Positions 9,640 through 17,447 of a stretch of DNA of 64,000 nucleotides are shown here, piece by piece. The position numbers and the translations under genes were made by a program. The notes below the pieces were generated by a model. The model saw only the letters and a program-made list of their open reading frames with translations, ran no database searches and was not told where the DNA came from. The stretch comes from PALSA-1353 sp050012375. GTDB taxonomy: Bacteria; Planctomycetota; Phycisphaerae; Tepidisphaerales; Tepidisphaeraceae. The stretch spans positions 62,001 to 126,000 of the forward strand of contig JBEKHH010000005.1 in NCBI GenBank assembly GCA_050012375.1. Direction: 5' to 3'. Position 1 is the first letter of the stretch. Each line of letters opens with the position of its first letter.

Positions 9640-11032
9640 CAGCTTCCAATTTCTCTTCGTCTTCCTGCCGCTCTGTCTCCTGTTGTATTTCGCGGCCGCG
9701 AAGGTGTCCGGATGGTTTGCCAACGTGGTCCTGGCCGCCATGTCGCTGCTGTTCTACGCCTGGTGGGACCCATGGAACCTGCTGGTCATCGCGATCAGCA
9801 TCATGGCGAATTTCACAATGGGTCTGGCGTTGCGCTCGGACCGGGCGAAATTCAAAAAGGGCCTGCTCGCCCTGGGAGTCGCCGCCAACCTCGCGCTCCT
9901 CGCCTTCTTCAAATACACGAACTTCGCCCTGGCCAATTGGGCCGCGGTCACCGGCCGTCATTTCCAGCCGCTGCAAATTGCCTTGCCGCTTGGCATCTCC
10001 TTTTTCACCTTCACGCAGATCGCGTTCCTGGTGGATGCATATAAAGGCTACGCAACGGAACTGGGATTTTTTCGCTACGTCCTGTTCGTCGCATTCTTCC
10101 CCCATCTGATTGCCGGGCCGATCGTCCACCATTCACAACTCATGCCGCAGTTCGCCGAACCCGGGGCCAAGAAATGGATTCCGGCGAATGTCCACATCGG
10201 CATCGCCTTCCTGACGATCGGGCTATTCAACAAGGTCATCATCGCCGACAACTGCGCCCCCTGGGCCAATCAGGTCTTCGATTCCCCGCATCCCGTCTGC
10301 TGCCTCGACGCCTGGCGCGGAGCCCTTGCCTACACCATGCAGCTCTATTTCGATTTTTCCGGCTACTGCGACATGGCGATCGGGCTGGCGATGCTCTTCA
10401 ATATTCGCCTGCCCGACAACTTCAACAATCCGTATCAATCGCAAAGCCTGGCCGATTTCTGGCGGCGATGGCACATGACCCTCTCGGGCTTCCTGCGGGA
10501 ATACCTGTACATCCCGCTGGGCGGCAATCGCCAAGGAGAAACCCGCCGCGAATTCAACGTGATGGCGACGATGCTCCTGGGCGGCATCTGGCACGGAGCC
10601 GGATGGACCTACGCGATCTGGGGCCTTTACCACGGAACGCTGCTGATCCTGAATCACGTCTGGTCCCGCCTCAACCTTCCGCTGCCAAAAATATTCGCCC
10701 GCATCCTGACGTTCCTGATGGTGGTCATTGGATGGGTGATGTTCCGGGCCGGCAGCCTGCACATCGCAGCCAACCGGTTGCAGAGCATGTTCGGCCTGCA
10801 AACCGGCCCGTCGCTCGCCCGCCCCAAAGCAGCCGGCGGACAATTCGCCATCCTGGCGATCCTATTGCTCCTGGTGAACTTCGCCCCCAACGCCAAGCAA
10901 TGGACCGAGAGTCGAACCCTGAGCAAGAAGCGGGCGTTTTTCCTGGGCGTGCTCTTCTTTATCTGCTTGTTGCAGATGTGCGGCACCTATGCGAGTCGGG
11001 CGCCGCAGCCGTTTATTTATTTTCAATTCTAG
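9629..11032 (+). CDS. MBOAT O-acyltransferase (AlgI-like)
   Basis: A 467-residue polytopic membrane protein of the AlgI/DltB family that moves acyl groups across the membrane onto polysaccharide or another polymer. Hallmarks are the N-terminal NSFQFLFVFLPL, RRWHMTLSGFLREYLYIPLGG, and the catalytic-histidine motif GGIWHGAGWTY (H322). The C-terminus FIYFQF is a common family ending. The GTG at 9629 is chosen because it precedes the canonical N-terminus and overlaps the upstream SGNH-like gene. Its TAG stop (11030-11032) uses the first two bases of the inverted repeat of the adjacent RAYT element. Confidence 0.92.
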   Translation: MLYNSFQFLFVFLPLCLLLYFAAAKVSGWFANVVLAAMSLLFYAWWDPWNLLVIAISIMANFTMGLALRSDRAKFKKGLLALGVAANLALLAFFKYTNFALANWAAVTGRHFQPLQIALPLGISFFTFTQIAFLVDAYKGYATELGFFRYVLFVAFFPHLIAGPIVHHSQLMPQFAEPGAKKWIPANVHIGIAFLTIGLFNKVIIADNCAPWANQVFDSPHPVCCLDAWRGALAYTMQLYFDFSGYCDMAIGLAMLFNIRLPDNFNNPYQSQSLADFWRRWHMTLSGFLREYLYIPLGGNRQGETRREFNVMATMLLGGIWHGAGWTYAIWGLYHGTLLILNHVWSRLNLPLPKIFARILTFLMVVIGWVMFRAGSLHIAANRLQSMFGLQTGPSLARPKAAGGQFAILAILLLLVNFAPNAKQWTESRTLSKKRAFFLGVLFFICLLQMCGTYASRAPQPFIYFQF

Positions 11033-11621
11033 AACCCGCGGTGCTGCGCACCGCCGCTAAATATGGGGTCACGAATGACCATCGCTGCCGCTTCAGACCG
11101 GCCCGGATAGGATTCTCCTCCACATAGCGGATGGTTCTCCTGACGTCTCGCTCTGTCCAGAGATAAATGATCCATGGCAAGCGTCCCCAGGGTGAAGGGA
11201 CCTCTCCTGGATATAAATTTTCATGTCGCAGCCGTTTGGTCGCCGCCCCTTTGAGACGCGCGGCGAAGCGGCGAATGTCATAATGGTGCGGGGCCGTGAC
11301 AACGTGAAAATGATCGGGAAGAATTGAACAGGCCCAGATCAATCCCCCGTATCGTGCAACTTCCTCCTTGAATGCCCGTGCGATGCACAAAGCCTGGCGG
11401 CCCGTCCAAGTTACCGGCGGATACCGTAGCGACGCCCGTGCCATTTCGCGGATTTGAAAATCGAACGGTCTGTCGGCAACCGAACGTCGCGACGAAACAG
11501 GATTGGCCGGTCCGAATTTATCGAGAGCGGGAGAACGGACGAAATCGGACCCGGACCCGCGCTGGTCATTAGGAAGCCAGAACCCATAATTCGTGCATAT
11601 GATGTGAAATCCCGCAACCAT
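11013..11621 (-). CDS. REP-associated tyrosine transposase (RAYT, Y1_Tnp family)
   Basis: A 202-residue single-strand transposase of the HUH/Y1 family (IS200/IS605-related). N-terminal block TNYGFWLPNDQRG, HUH motif PDHFHVV (H104, H106) and the helix TIRYVEENPIRAG with the likely catalytic tyrosine Y166. The ATG at 11621 is preferred over a TTG six bases upstream because it lies 6 bases after a -10 hexamer. Residues from about 187 to 197 are encoded by the left inverted repeat, and the 3' end overlaps the MBOAT gene by 20 bases, convergently. The key residues look intact. Confidence 0.87.
   Translation of the reverse strand: MVAGFHIICTNYGFWLPNDQRGSGSDFVRSPALDKFGPANPVSSRRSVADRPFDFQIREMARASLRYPPVTWTGRQALCIARAFKEEVARYGGLIWACSILPDHFHVVTAPHHYDIRRFAARLKGAATKRLRHENLYPGEVPSPWGRLPWIIYLWTERDVRRTIRYVEENPIRAGLKRQRWSFVTPYLAAVRSTAGSRIENK
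11031..11064 (+). repeat. Left 34-bp inverted repeat of the RAYT element
   Basis: It begins AGAACCCGCGGTGCTGCGCA and ends CCGCCGCTAAATAT. It is the exact reverse complement of 11662-11695; pairing stops precisely at both ends. It contains the internal palindrome GCGGTGCTGCGCACCGC typical of a REP unit. It supplies part of the MBOAT stop codon and the RAYT C-terminus. Confidence 0.9.
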
Positions 11622-11627
11622 TTCCAA

Positions 11628-11655
11628 ATGTTAACAAAGACCCAAACCGCGCCAA
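11628..11655 (-). promoter_or_regulatory. Promoter of the RAYT gene
   Basis: On the minus strand: TTGGCG (11655-11650), a 16-base spacer and TAACAT (11633-11628), then 6 bases to the ATG at 11621. It lies inside the element, between the right repeat and the gene, and predicts a leaderless transcript. Confidence 0.45.
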
Positions 11656-11661
11656 CCAAAA

Positions 11662-11695
11662 ATATTTAGCGGCGGTGCGCAGCACCGCGGGTTCT
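11662..11695 (-). repeat. Right 34-bp inverted repeat of the RAYT element
   Basis: Exact inverted copy of 11031-11064 (34/34 bases). It ends 96 bases before the nuoG start. Related shorter REP-like fragments are seen at 53115-53151 (CCCGCGGTGCT) and around 19271 (GGCGGTGCGC). Confidence 0.9.
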
Positions 11696-11791
11696 CCGCA
11701 AAAAAATCGAATCGGCGCCCCAACCCCCCAACCTAAATCCCTCCCTTTCCTTGGTGAAATCCCCCACAACCTCGTGTACCATCCCCACGCT

Positions 11792-13390
11792 ATGCCCAAG
11801 ATCACCGTGGACGGCAAACTCATTGAGTGCAAGGATCGCCAAATGGTGTTGCAGGCGTGTCTCGACGCCGGGCACGAGTTGCCGCATTACTGTTATCACC
11901 CGGGACTTTCCATTCCCGCTTCCTGTCGAATCTGTCTCGTTGAAGTCGAAGGAATTCCCAAGCTCGTCCCATCCTGTCAAACTCCCATTCGCGACGGGAT
12001 GATCGTCCATTCCCGTTCCCCCAAAGCCGTCGCCAACCAGAAGCAGGTCATGGAATACCTGCTCATCAATCATCCGCTTGACTGCCCCGTCTGCGATCAG
12101 GCCGGCGAATGCTCTCTACAGGATTATTCCTACGAATACGGCCGCAGCCAGTCCCGTTTCGAGGAAGACAAGGCGAAAAAGCCGAAAAAAGACGTCGGCG
12201 AGAACATCTATCTCTACGCGGATCGCTGCATCATGTGCACCCGTTGCGTGCGCTTCACGCGCGAGGTCTCCGGCACCAGCGAGTTGTATGTCGATGGCCG
12301 CGGCTATCGCGAGGAAATCGACATTTTTCCCGGCAAGCCCTGCAACAACAAACTGGCCGGGAACGTCGTCGATCTTTGCCCGGTGGGGGCGCTGCTGGAC
12401 AAGGATTTCCTGTTCAAACAGCGCGTCTGGCTGCTGAAGCAGACGCCGTCCATTTCCCCGGTCGATTCCGGGGGAGAAAATATCTTCCTGGAGCACAACC
12501 AAGGCGTCGTCTACCGCATCAAGCCGCGCTATAACGCCGAGGTCAACCGCTGGTGGATCAGCGACGACACGCGATATTCCTACAAGATCATTCAGCACGA
12601 GAAGCGGCTGAAATCAGCGTGCAAAAAAGAGCACGGATCGCTCACGGCCACAACGTCGCGCGAAGCGTTCGACATCGCCGCCACGCAACTCAAAAGCCTC
12701 GCGGCCCAATCCAGCGGAAGCCTGTACGCAATGCTCTCTCCAATGATGGCCTGCGAAGAGGCCTACCTGCTGGGCTCGGCGATGCGCGCAATCGATCCGG
12801 AAGCGGTCCTGATCCTCGGCCCGGTGCCCAGCGCCGAGGAAGACGAAATCTTCCGCCATTCGTTGACCGGGCAACAGACATTTGTCATCAAGGCGGAGAA
12901 AGTTCCCAACGCCCAAGGCGTTCGCCGCGTGATCTCGCTCCTCGGCGGACCCACCGCCAACTGCAACGAGTTGGTCCGGGCGAATCGCCCGGAACTGAAG
13001 AATCTCAAAGGCGGCTGGATCGTCGGCGGATATTTGTCCAACTGGTTCAAGGGCGATCTTCCAACCCCGCTGGCCAGCGGATTCCGCGTTGTGCAGGACC
13101 TCCTGCCGAGCAGCCTGAGCGAATCAGCGGACGTGGTCCTCCCCAGCGCGGCCTGGGCGGAAAAGGATGGATGCTGGGAGAATTACGCCGGCAAGATTCA
13201 GCCGTTTGCCGCGGCGGTTGGGCCGCCGGAAGGCGTCACGCGCGACGGCGACTACTACCTCTGGCTGCTGGGTCGCGCCGGCTTGTACAATGCCCACGCG
13301 ATTCGACAGGAAATGGGCGAGCCTTTCGCTTCGGTCTCCCTTGCGACCGAGCAGGCGCAGGCCCCGGCAATGGAATTCGTGGAGTTGTAA
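11792..13390 (+). CDS. nuoG: NADH-quinone oxidoreductase subunit G (short form)
   Basis: A 532-residue iron-sulfur subunit of complex I. The N-terminal [2Fe-2S] ferredoxin domain has C34, C45, C48 and C62. A His/Cys cluster follows (NHPLDCPVCDQAGECSLQD), then a ferredoxin-like [4Fe-4S] pair with DRCIMCTRCVRF and VVDLCPVGAL. The C-terminal molybdopterin-oxidoreductase-like part is present but much shorter than in E. coli NuoG (about 900 residues). The ATG at 11792 is chosen because the ferredoxin fold starts there (MPKITVDGK); TACCAT lies 9 bases upstream as a possible -10. It is followed by nuoH and nuoI. Confidence 0.93.
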   Translation: MPKITVDGKLIECKDRQMVLQACLDAGHELPHYCYHPGLSIPASCRICLVEVEGIPKLVPSCQTPIRDGMIVHSRSPKAVANQKQVMEYLLINHPLDCPVCDQAGECSLQDYSYEYGRSQSRFEEDKAKKPKKDVGENIYLYADRCIMCTRCVRFTREVSGTSELYVDGRGYREEIDIFPGKPCNNKLAGNVVDLCPVGALLDKDFLFKQRVWLLKQTPSISPVDSGGENIFLEHNQGVVYRIKPRYNAEVNRWWISDDTRYSYKIIQHEKRLKSACKKEHGSLTATTSREAFDIAATQLKSLAAQSSGSLYAMLSPMMACEEAYLLGSAMRAIDPEAVLILGPVPSAEEDEIFRHSLTGQQTFVIKAEKVPNAQGVRRVISLLGGPTANCNELVRANRPELKNLKGGWIVGGYLSNWFKGDLPTPLASGFRVVQDLLPSSLSESADVVLPSAAWAEKDGCWENYAGKIQPFAAAVGPPEGVTRDGDYYLWLLGRAGLYNAHAIRQEMGEPFASVSLATEQAQAPAMEFVEL

Positions 13391-13426
13391 TCCCGGCCGA
13401 CCCGTAGTGGAGAAAAAAGAACCAAC

Positions 13427-14884
13427 ATGATTGATCGCCTCATCGAATGGTGGACAGCAAATATCCCGCCCTGGGCGCTCATCGCCCTCATCGCCCATGG
13501 CGCCGCCATGCTTACCGTCGCTTACCTCATTCTCCTGGAACGCAAAGTCGCCAGTTGGGTGCAGGACCGCATCGGTCCCAATCGCGTCGGGCTGGGATTC
13601 GGAATTCTTCCCATCATCAAGAATTGGAAAATGAATGGCCTGGGACAGCCGCTGGCCGATGGGCTGAAATTCATCGTCAAAGAGGATTACCGCCCGGCTG
13701 GAGTGGACAAAATCCTCTTCACCGTGGCTCCGGCCCTGATGATTGTGGTGGTCATCATCAGCATCGCCGTCCTGCCCTGGGGCGGCACTCGCCAGGTCCA
13801 GCGCGTCATCACCATTCCAAGATCCGGCAATGTCGTGAGCGACGACGCCCAAAGCCACCTGGCACAGGGAGACCGGCTCTTCGGTGATCCCGTCCGCATC
13901 GGCAATACCCGCCAGTACCAGGTGACGTATCGATATCCCTTCCAGATCGCCAGCCTCAATATCGGGGTCCTCTATATCCTGGCCGTGCTCTCCCTGGCGG
14001 TCTATGGCGTGGTCATCGGCGGGTGGGCAAGCAACAACAAATATTCCTTCCTCGGCGGATTGCGGGCCACGGTCAATATGATCTCCTACGAGATCCCGCT
14101 CGGACTCTCGGTTATCTGCGTCGTGCTGATGTATGGAACCCTCGATTTGAATCTTCTCGTCGAGCAGCAGTGCCATTACTGGGCGAAAATCATCCCGGCC
14201 TGGAACGTCTTCACCCAGCCGCTGGCGTTTGTCATGTTCCTCATCTGCATTCACGCCGAGGCCAATCGCGCCCCGTTCGATATGGCCGAAGCCGAGCAGG
14301 AACTGGTCGGGGGATATCACACGGAATACAGCGCCATGCGATTCGCCCTGTTTTTCCTGGGTGAATACGCGGGAATGATCACCACCAGCGCCGTTTGCGT
14401 GGCCCTGTTCTTCGGCGGATGGCATCTCCCTTGGATCGAGTGGGCCTGGCCGGCGCTCAAGGGAAACGTCGATGCGGCGCATCCGGCTCTGACCACCAGC
14501 CTGATCGCCTGCGTCGTCCGCGCCCTTGTTTTCTTCGGCAAAACCCTCTTCTTCCTCTTCGTATTCATGTGGGTCCGGTGGAGCCTCCCGCGCCTGCGCT
14601 TCGACCAGCTCATGATGCTGGCATGGAGGGGGCTGATTCCGATTTCCCTCACCCTCCTCATGATGACCGCCATCATCGTCTACGTGTACCGCGGAAACAG
14701 CTACCAGCGGATCGACGGATCGATGGCCATGACGCTGCTCGTCGCCAACGCCATCGTCGCCGCACTGATCATGATCATTACCTCCCTGCTTCCACCGCCT
14801 CCGGCGACCAACCGCCGATTGACCGTTCTCGGCAGCCGATTCAACAAGCCGCCGATCCCCATTGCCGCCGGGGTGGCCGAATAA
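13427..14884 (+). CDS. nuoH: NADH-quinone oxidoreductase subunit H
   Basis: A 485-residue membrane subunit of complex I linking the peripheral arm to the proton channel. Conserved blocks are LLERKVASWVQDRIGPNRVG, SYEIPLGLS and EANRAPFDMAEAEQELVGG-YHTEYSAMRF. It is longer than the usual 320-350 residues: an extra loop of about 50 residues lies around 125-175 (hydrophilic, with VITIPRSGNVVSDD), and there is a C-terminal extension. A purine-rich GGAGAAAAAAG ribosome site precedes the ATG. It starts 36 bases after nuoG and is followed after one base by nuoI. Confidence 0.96.
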   Translation: MIDRLIEWWTANIPPWALIALIAHGAAMLTVAYLILLERKVASWVQDRIGPNRVGLGFGILPIIKNWKMNGLGQPLADGLKFIVKEDYRPAGVDKILFTVAPALMIVVVIISIAVLPWGGTRQVQRVITIPRSGNVVSDDAQSHLAQGDRLFGDPVRIGNTRQYQVTYRYPFQIASLNIGVLYILAVLSLAVYGVVIGGWASNNKYSFLGGLRATVNMISYEIPLGLSVICVVLMYGTLDLNLLVEQQCHYWAKIIPAWNVFTQPLAFVMFLICIHAEANRAPFDMAEAEQELVGGYHTEYSAMRFALFFLGEYAGMITTSAVCVALFFGGWHLPWIEWAWPALKGNVDAAHPALTTSLIACVVRALVFFGKTLFFLFVFMWVRWSLPRLRFDQLMMLAWRGLIPISLTLLMMTAIIVYVYRGNSYQRIDGSMAMTLLVANAIVAALIMIITSLLPPPPATNRRLTVLGSRFNKPPIPIAAGVAE

Positions 14885-14885
14885 T

Positions 14886-15422
14886 ATGAAAGATTCAGAC
14901 GTCATCATTTTGGAGGAACCCAAGCTCTCGCGAGCCGATCAGTTCTATTTGCCCCAGATCCTCATAGGACTGGGAACCACGATGCGCCACATGTTCAACG
15001 TTGTGGTTCGCGGCAAGGATCGCGTGATTCAATATCCGGAAGAAAAACGGGAAGACCTCCCCGTTGAAAAGGGAGGAATGCTGCTCAAGACATATCGCGG
15101 CGTTCATCGCCTCAACAAGGATGACGAAGGCCGCGTCAAATGCGTGGCCTGTTTCATGTGCTCCACCGCCTGCCCGGCCAATTGCATCCACATCGAGGCC
15201 GCGGAAAGTCCCTGGCCCGATCGCGAAAAATACCCCGCGAAGTTCGACATCGACGAACTGCGGTGCATCTATTGTGGCATGTGTGAAGAGGCCTGCCCCG
15301 TGGATGCAATCGAGCTGAGCCACGTCTACGACATCGTCGGATTGACCCGCCAGGAAATGATCTTCGACAAAGCCAAACTTTTGAATATCTTCGATGAAAC
15401 GGTGAAAAACGAGCCGATGTAA
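14886..15422 (+). CDS. nuoI: NADH-quinone oxidoreductase subunit I
   Basis: A 178-residue subunit with two [4Fe-4S] ferredoxin motifs, CVACFMCSTACPANC and CIYCGMCEEACP, carrying clusters N6a/N6b of the peripheral arm. The ATG at 14886 lies one base after the nuoH stop, so the genes are coupled. The other complex I genes (A-F, J-N) are not in the window, so the operon is split or this is a partial cluster. Confidence 0.96.
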   Translation: MKDSDVIILEEPKLSRADQFYLPQILIGLGTTMRHMFNVVVRGKDRVIQYPEEKREDLPVEKGGMLLKTYRGVHRLNKDDEGRVKCVACFMCSTACPANCIHIEAAESPWPDREKYPAKFDIDELRCIYCGMCEEACPVDAIELSHVYDIVGLTRQEMIFDKAKLLNIFDETVKNEPM

Positions 15423-15605
15423 CCCATTATTTTTGCTGTAGATAACGCATTTTAATCGCGGACGTTGCGATAATCCGGCACTTGGAACCATGCACAATAC
15501 TGGAACCCCCTTGGACGTTTTACCTTCTGAATAACGGTGAGCAAACGCCGATATTTGAACTAACCATTGGCTGCTTTCAGGGACATAAATAACAAGGAGC
15601 CCTCC

Positions 15606-15998
15606 ATGAATCGGAAATTGAAGAATCTCTTGATGCCGTTGGTTTTGGCGACGCTGGCCGTGGGCGGACTCAGCGGATGCGTTGTTCGCGAGGAAGCCCC
15701 TCCGCCAACAGTGGCGGTCGCGCCGACGCCGCCTCCGGAGGCGCCTCCCCCCGCTCCCGTCGTCCAGGAAGCGCCTGTCGTACAGGATGCGCCGCCGCCG
15801 GAAGTCGTCGAAGTGCAACCGGTCATGCCCGGACCCGGATACATCTGGATCGGCGGATTTTACAGATGGGAATACGGCCGCTACGTCTGGCATCGCGGAT
15901 ATTGGGGACGTCCACCCTACGGCTACCATAGATGGTACGGCGGCCATTGGGAACATCGCCCTCACGGCTACTTCTATGTCGGCGGCCGCTGGGGATGA
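15606..15998 (+). CDS. Proline-rich lipoprotein with aromatic/Gly C-terminal repeats
   Basis: A 130-residue protein with a lipoprotein signal peptide (lipobox LSGC, acylated Cys near residue 22). A Pro/Val/Ala-rich linker follows (about 25-78), then a C-terminal region of W/Y-x-x-G-x-W-like units (GYIWIGGFYRWEYGR, HRGYWGRPPYGY, WYGGHWEHRPHGYF). Such WxxGxW-repeat proteins are envelope proteins of unknown function. An AGGAGCC ribosome site precedes the ATG at 15606. The 183-base gap after nuoI holds no clear gene. Confidence 0.75.
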   Translation: MNRKLKNLLMPLVLATLAVGGLSGCVVREEAPPPTVAVAPTPPPEAPPPAPVVQEAPVVQDAPPPEVVEVQPVMPGPGYIWIGGFYRWEYGRYVWHRGYWGRPPYGYHRWYGGHWEHRPHGYFYVGGRWG

Positions 15999-16055
15999 GC
16001 CGCGCGATTTGAATCCGTCATAAGGCGACGCCGGCGTTTTTTCAGCGATGGCTGA

Positions 16056-16364
16056 TCAAGCGCCGGCGTCGTCCGCTTCCGGGCCGAGTTCATCGCCCTC
16101 GGGATCCAGGTTTCGCGGATCGCCGGCCGGATAGTCCGCGATGTAATTGAACACCGTCCGGACGTACTTCACAAATTCCAGCTTTTGCAGCGATTTCAAT
16201 TTCGTCGTTTCGATCGTCCCCGTCACCGCGCCGTTTTCCTCATCGACATCTGAAACCGACAGGCCCAGCGACTTCAGCTTCTGGGCCGCCGCCTGAGTCG
16301 TCATCCCCGGCTCATCCACAATGATCACGACAACATCCGACAATTCGTCATCTTGGTGTTCCAT
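16056..16364 (-). CDS. Small conserved protein of unknown function
   Basis: A 102-residue protein starting MEHQDDELSDVVVIIVDE. Its alternating pattern (VVVIIVDEPG, helix TTQAAAQKLKSLGLSV, strand GAVTGTIE, helix KLKSLQKLEFVKYVRTVF) suggests a small ferredoxin-like alpha/beta fold, as in I9-like or misnamed ketohydroxyglutarate aldolase small proteins. The C-terminus is very acidic. The ATG at 16364 has a GGGAGA site and is preferred to the upstream in-frame start at 16433. Function unknown. Confidence 0.65.
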   Translation of the reverse strand: MEHQDDELSDVVVIIVDEPGMTTQAAAQKLKSLGLSVSDVDEENGAVTGTIETTKLKSLQKLEFVKYVRTVFNYIADYPAGDPRNLDPEGDELGPEADDAGA

Positions 16365-16470
16365 CGGCCATCTCCCAAACGGACTTCGCCCCCGGAATCC
16401 TATGCCGGATCGTCCCAACAGACATCTTTCCAAATCTTCGCGGGGAACGGGAACGGATGAACCACGGGGG

Positions 16471-16558
16471 AAAACCCCCGCGGAGCGGGGGGCTATTGGA
16501 TGGCCATCGAACGGTCATTTCCGTTATTTCCGTTAGCCCCCCGCTCTGCGGGGGATTT
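16471..16558. repeat. Inverted repeat upstream of the second RAYT-like gene
   Basis: Left arm 16471-16495 (AAAACCCCCGCGGAGCGGGG then GGCTA) pairs with right arm 16534-16558 at 23 of 25 positions. Each arm is itself a GC hairpin (CCCCCGC-GGAGCGGGGG type). The 38-base interior contains a short direct repeat, TTTCCGTTATTTCCGTTA. It resembles a REP doublet (BIME) next to its RAYT. Confidence 0.75.
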
Positions 16559-16576
16559 GCTGCGCGGACGAAGATT

Positions 16577-16604
16577 TTGCATGGCCGAACATTCCAATTA
16601 CCAT
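16577..16604 (+). promoter_or_regulatory. Promoter of the second RAYT-like gene
   Basis: TTGCAT (16577-16582), a 16-base spacer and TACCAT (16599-16604), followed after 6 bases (GATCCC) by an in-frame ATG at 16611. The spacing equals that of the other RAYT promoter in this window. Confidence 0.4.
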
Positions 16605-16610
16605 GATCCC

Positions 16611-17204
16611 ATGCAACCCCACCTCCTGGCCACGATGATCACCACCACGAGCTACGGCTCCTGGCTCCCCGGCGATCTTCGCGGTTATGTCGAAAACGGA
16701 ATCACCCTGCCCGGCGATCCGTCTCGGCTGGCGCTGGCCCGACGACGAATGGGCGATGGCGCCCCCGTTCTGTTCGATCCGCACCAGCAGCGACAATTGT
16801 TCGAAGCCCTCTGCGACGCGGCTGAGGAATTCCATTACCAACTCACCGACGCCAGCGTCGAATCGTGGCGCCTGCGCTGGATCGTGCGACATGGTTTCGA
16901 TTCCGTGGTGAAAATGGTCGGGCGATTGAAGAACCGAATGCGCCAGAGGCTGGGAATCGGACGGATCTGGACCGAAGGATATTACGATTCACTCCTGTTC
17001 GATCCGGCGGCGATCGAAAGTCGGCGGCGATATTTCCGGCAATATGCCGGTTGTCGGATGAGCGATGGGCTCAGGTTGCAAACGGAAGGCATCAAGCCGC
17101 CCCGCCGGGTTGCCGTTTTTCGCGGCCTTACGCGGCGCGCCACCCCCGACCGCTGCCCGGAATGCGGAACAGTCCCGCTAGAAACGGAGATTCTTTCAAA
17201 TTGA
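16611..17204 (+). CDS. RAYT-like protein lacking the HUH histidines
   Basis: A 197-residue relative of the RAYT at 11013. It shares the N-terminal TTTSYGSWLPGDLRGYV block, the LKNRMRQRL helix and the helix ESRRRYFRQYAG. At the place of the HUH motif it reads SWRLRWIV, so both metal-binding histidines appear replaced by arginine (R87, R89; both CGC codons, one transition away from CAC). The C-terminus adds a basic segment and a half zinc ribbon (RCPECGTVPLE). It is probably inactive as a nuclease, or domesticated. The ATG at 16611 is chosen from the promoter spacing; an in-frame ATG at 16581 is the alternative. Confidence 0.7.
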   Translation: MQPHLLATMITTTSYGSWLPGDLRGYVENGITLPGDPSRLALARRRMGDGAPVLFDPHQQRQLFEALCDAAEEFHYQLTDASVESWRLRWIVRHGFDSVVKMVGRLKNRMRQRLGIGRIWTEGYYDSLLFDPAAIESRRRYFRQYAGCRMSDGLRLQTEGIKPPRRVAVFRGLTRRATPDRCPECGTVPLETEILSN

Positions 17205-17447
17205 CCGATTGCCAAAGGACTCCACCCTTGCCAAAACACCCCTTCCGGACTACCCTTGACGACTTGGCTCGCCAAGGGCCTCCTGCGCCGGGTTGCCGAT
17301 TGTGGACTGCCTCGTCGCGGGCCCTGTTTTACAATTTTCTTCGTAAACCCAAGCCCTAGGGCGGCGGTGGATCTCTTGGCTGTCCATCCGCGGCAGGGGC
17401 TGCCGGCCCGTCTCTTGATGACGGCCGATGAATTTGGAGTCGCTTTT
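17205..17447. other. Gap upstream of rpsB
   Basis: This stretch is non-coding as far as can be seen. It contains TTGACG (17256), a small CTTGGCTCGCCAAG hairpin (17263-17276) and TACAAT (17330-17335), which may be parts of the rpsB promoter and leader, but no -35/-10 pair with good spacing was found. Confidence 0.4.

Larger units (their letters stand above)
11031..11695. mobile_element. RAYT element with perfect 34-bp inverted ends
   Basis: A 665-bp unit made of one RAYT gene enclosed by two identical, inverted 34-bp sequences, each of which can itself form a small hairpin (CGCGGTGCTGCGCACCGC). This matches the general plan of a RAYT with flanking REP/iREP copies. It sits exactly between the MBOAT stop codon and the nuoG upstream region. 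No target-site duplication was evident by eye. Confidence 0.75.

Noticed and set aside
13124..14923. Antisense ORF of 599 codons opposite nuoH
   Set aside because: Asp/His-rich composition mirrors the membrane gene on the other strand; no homology or ribosome site.
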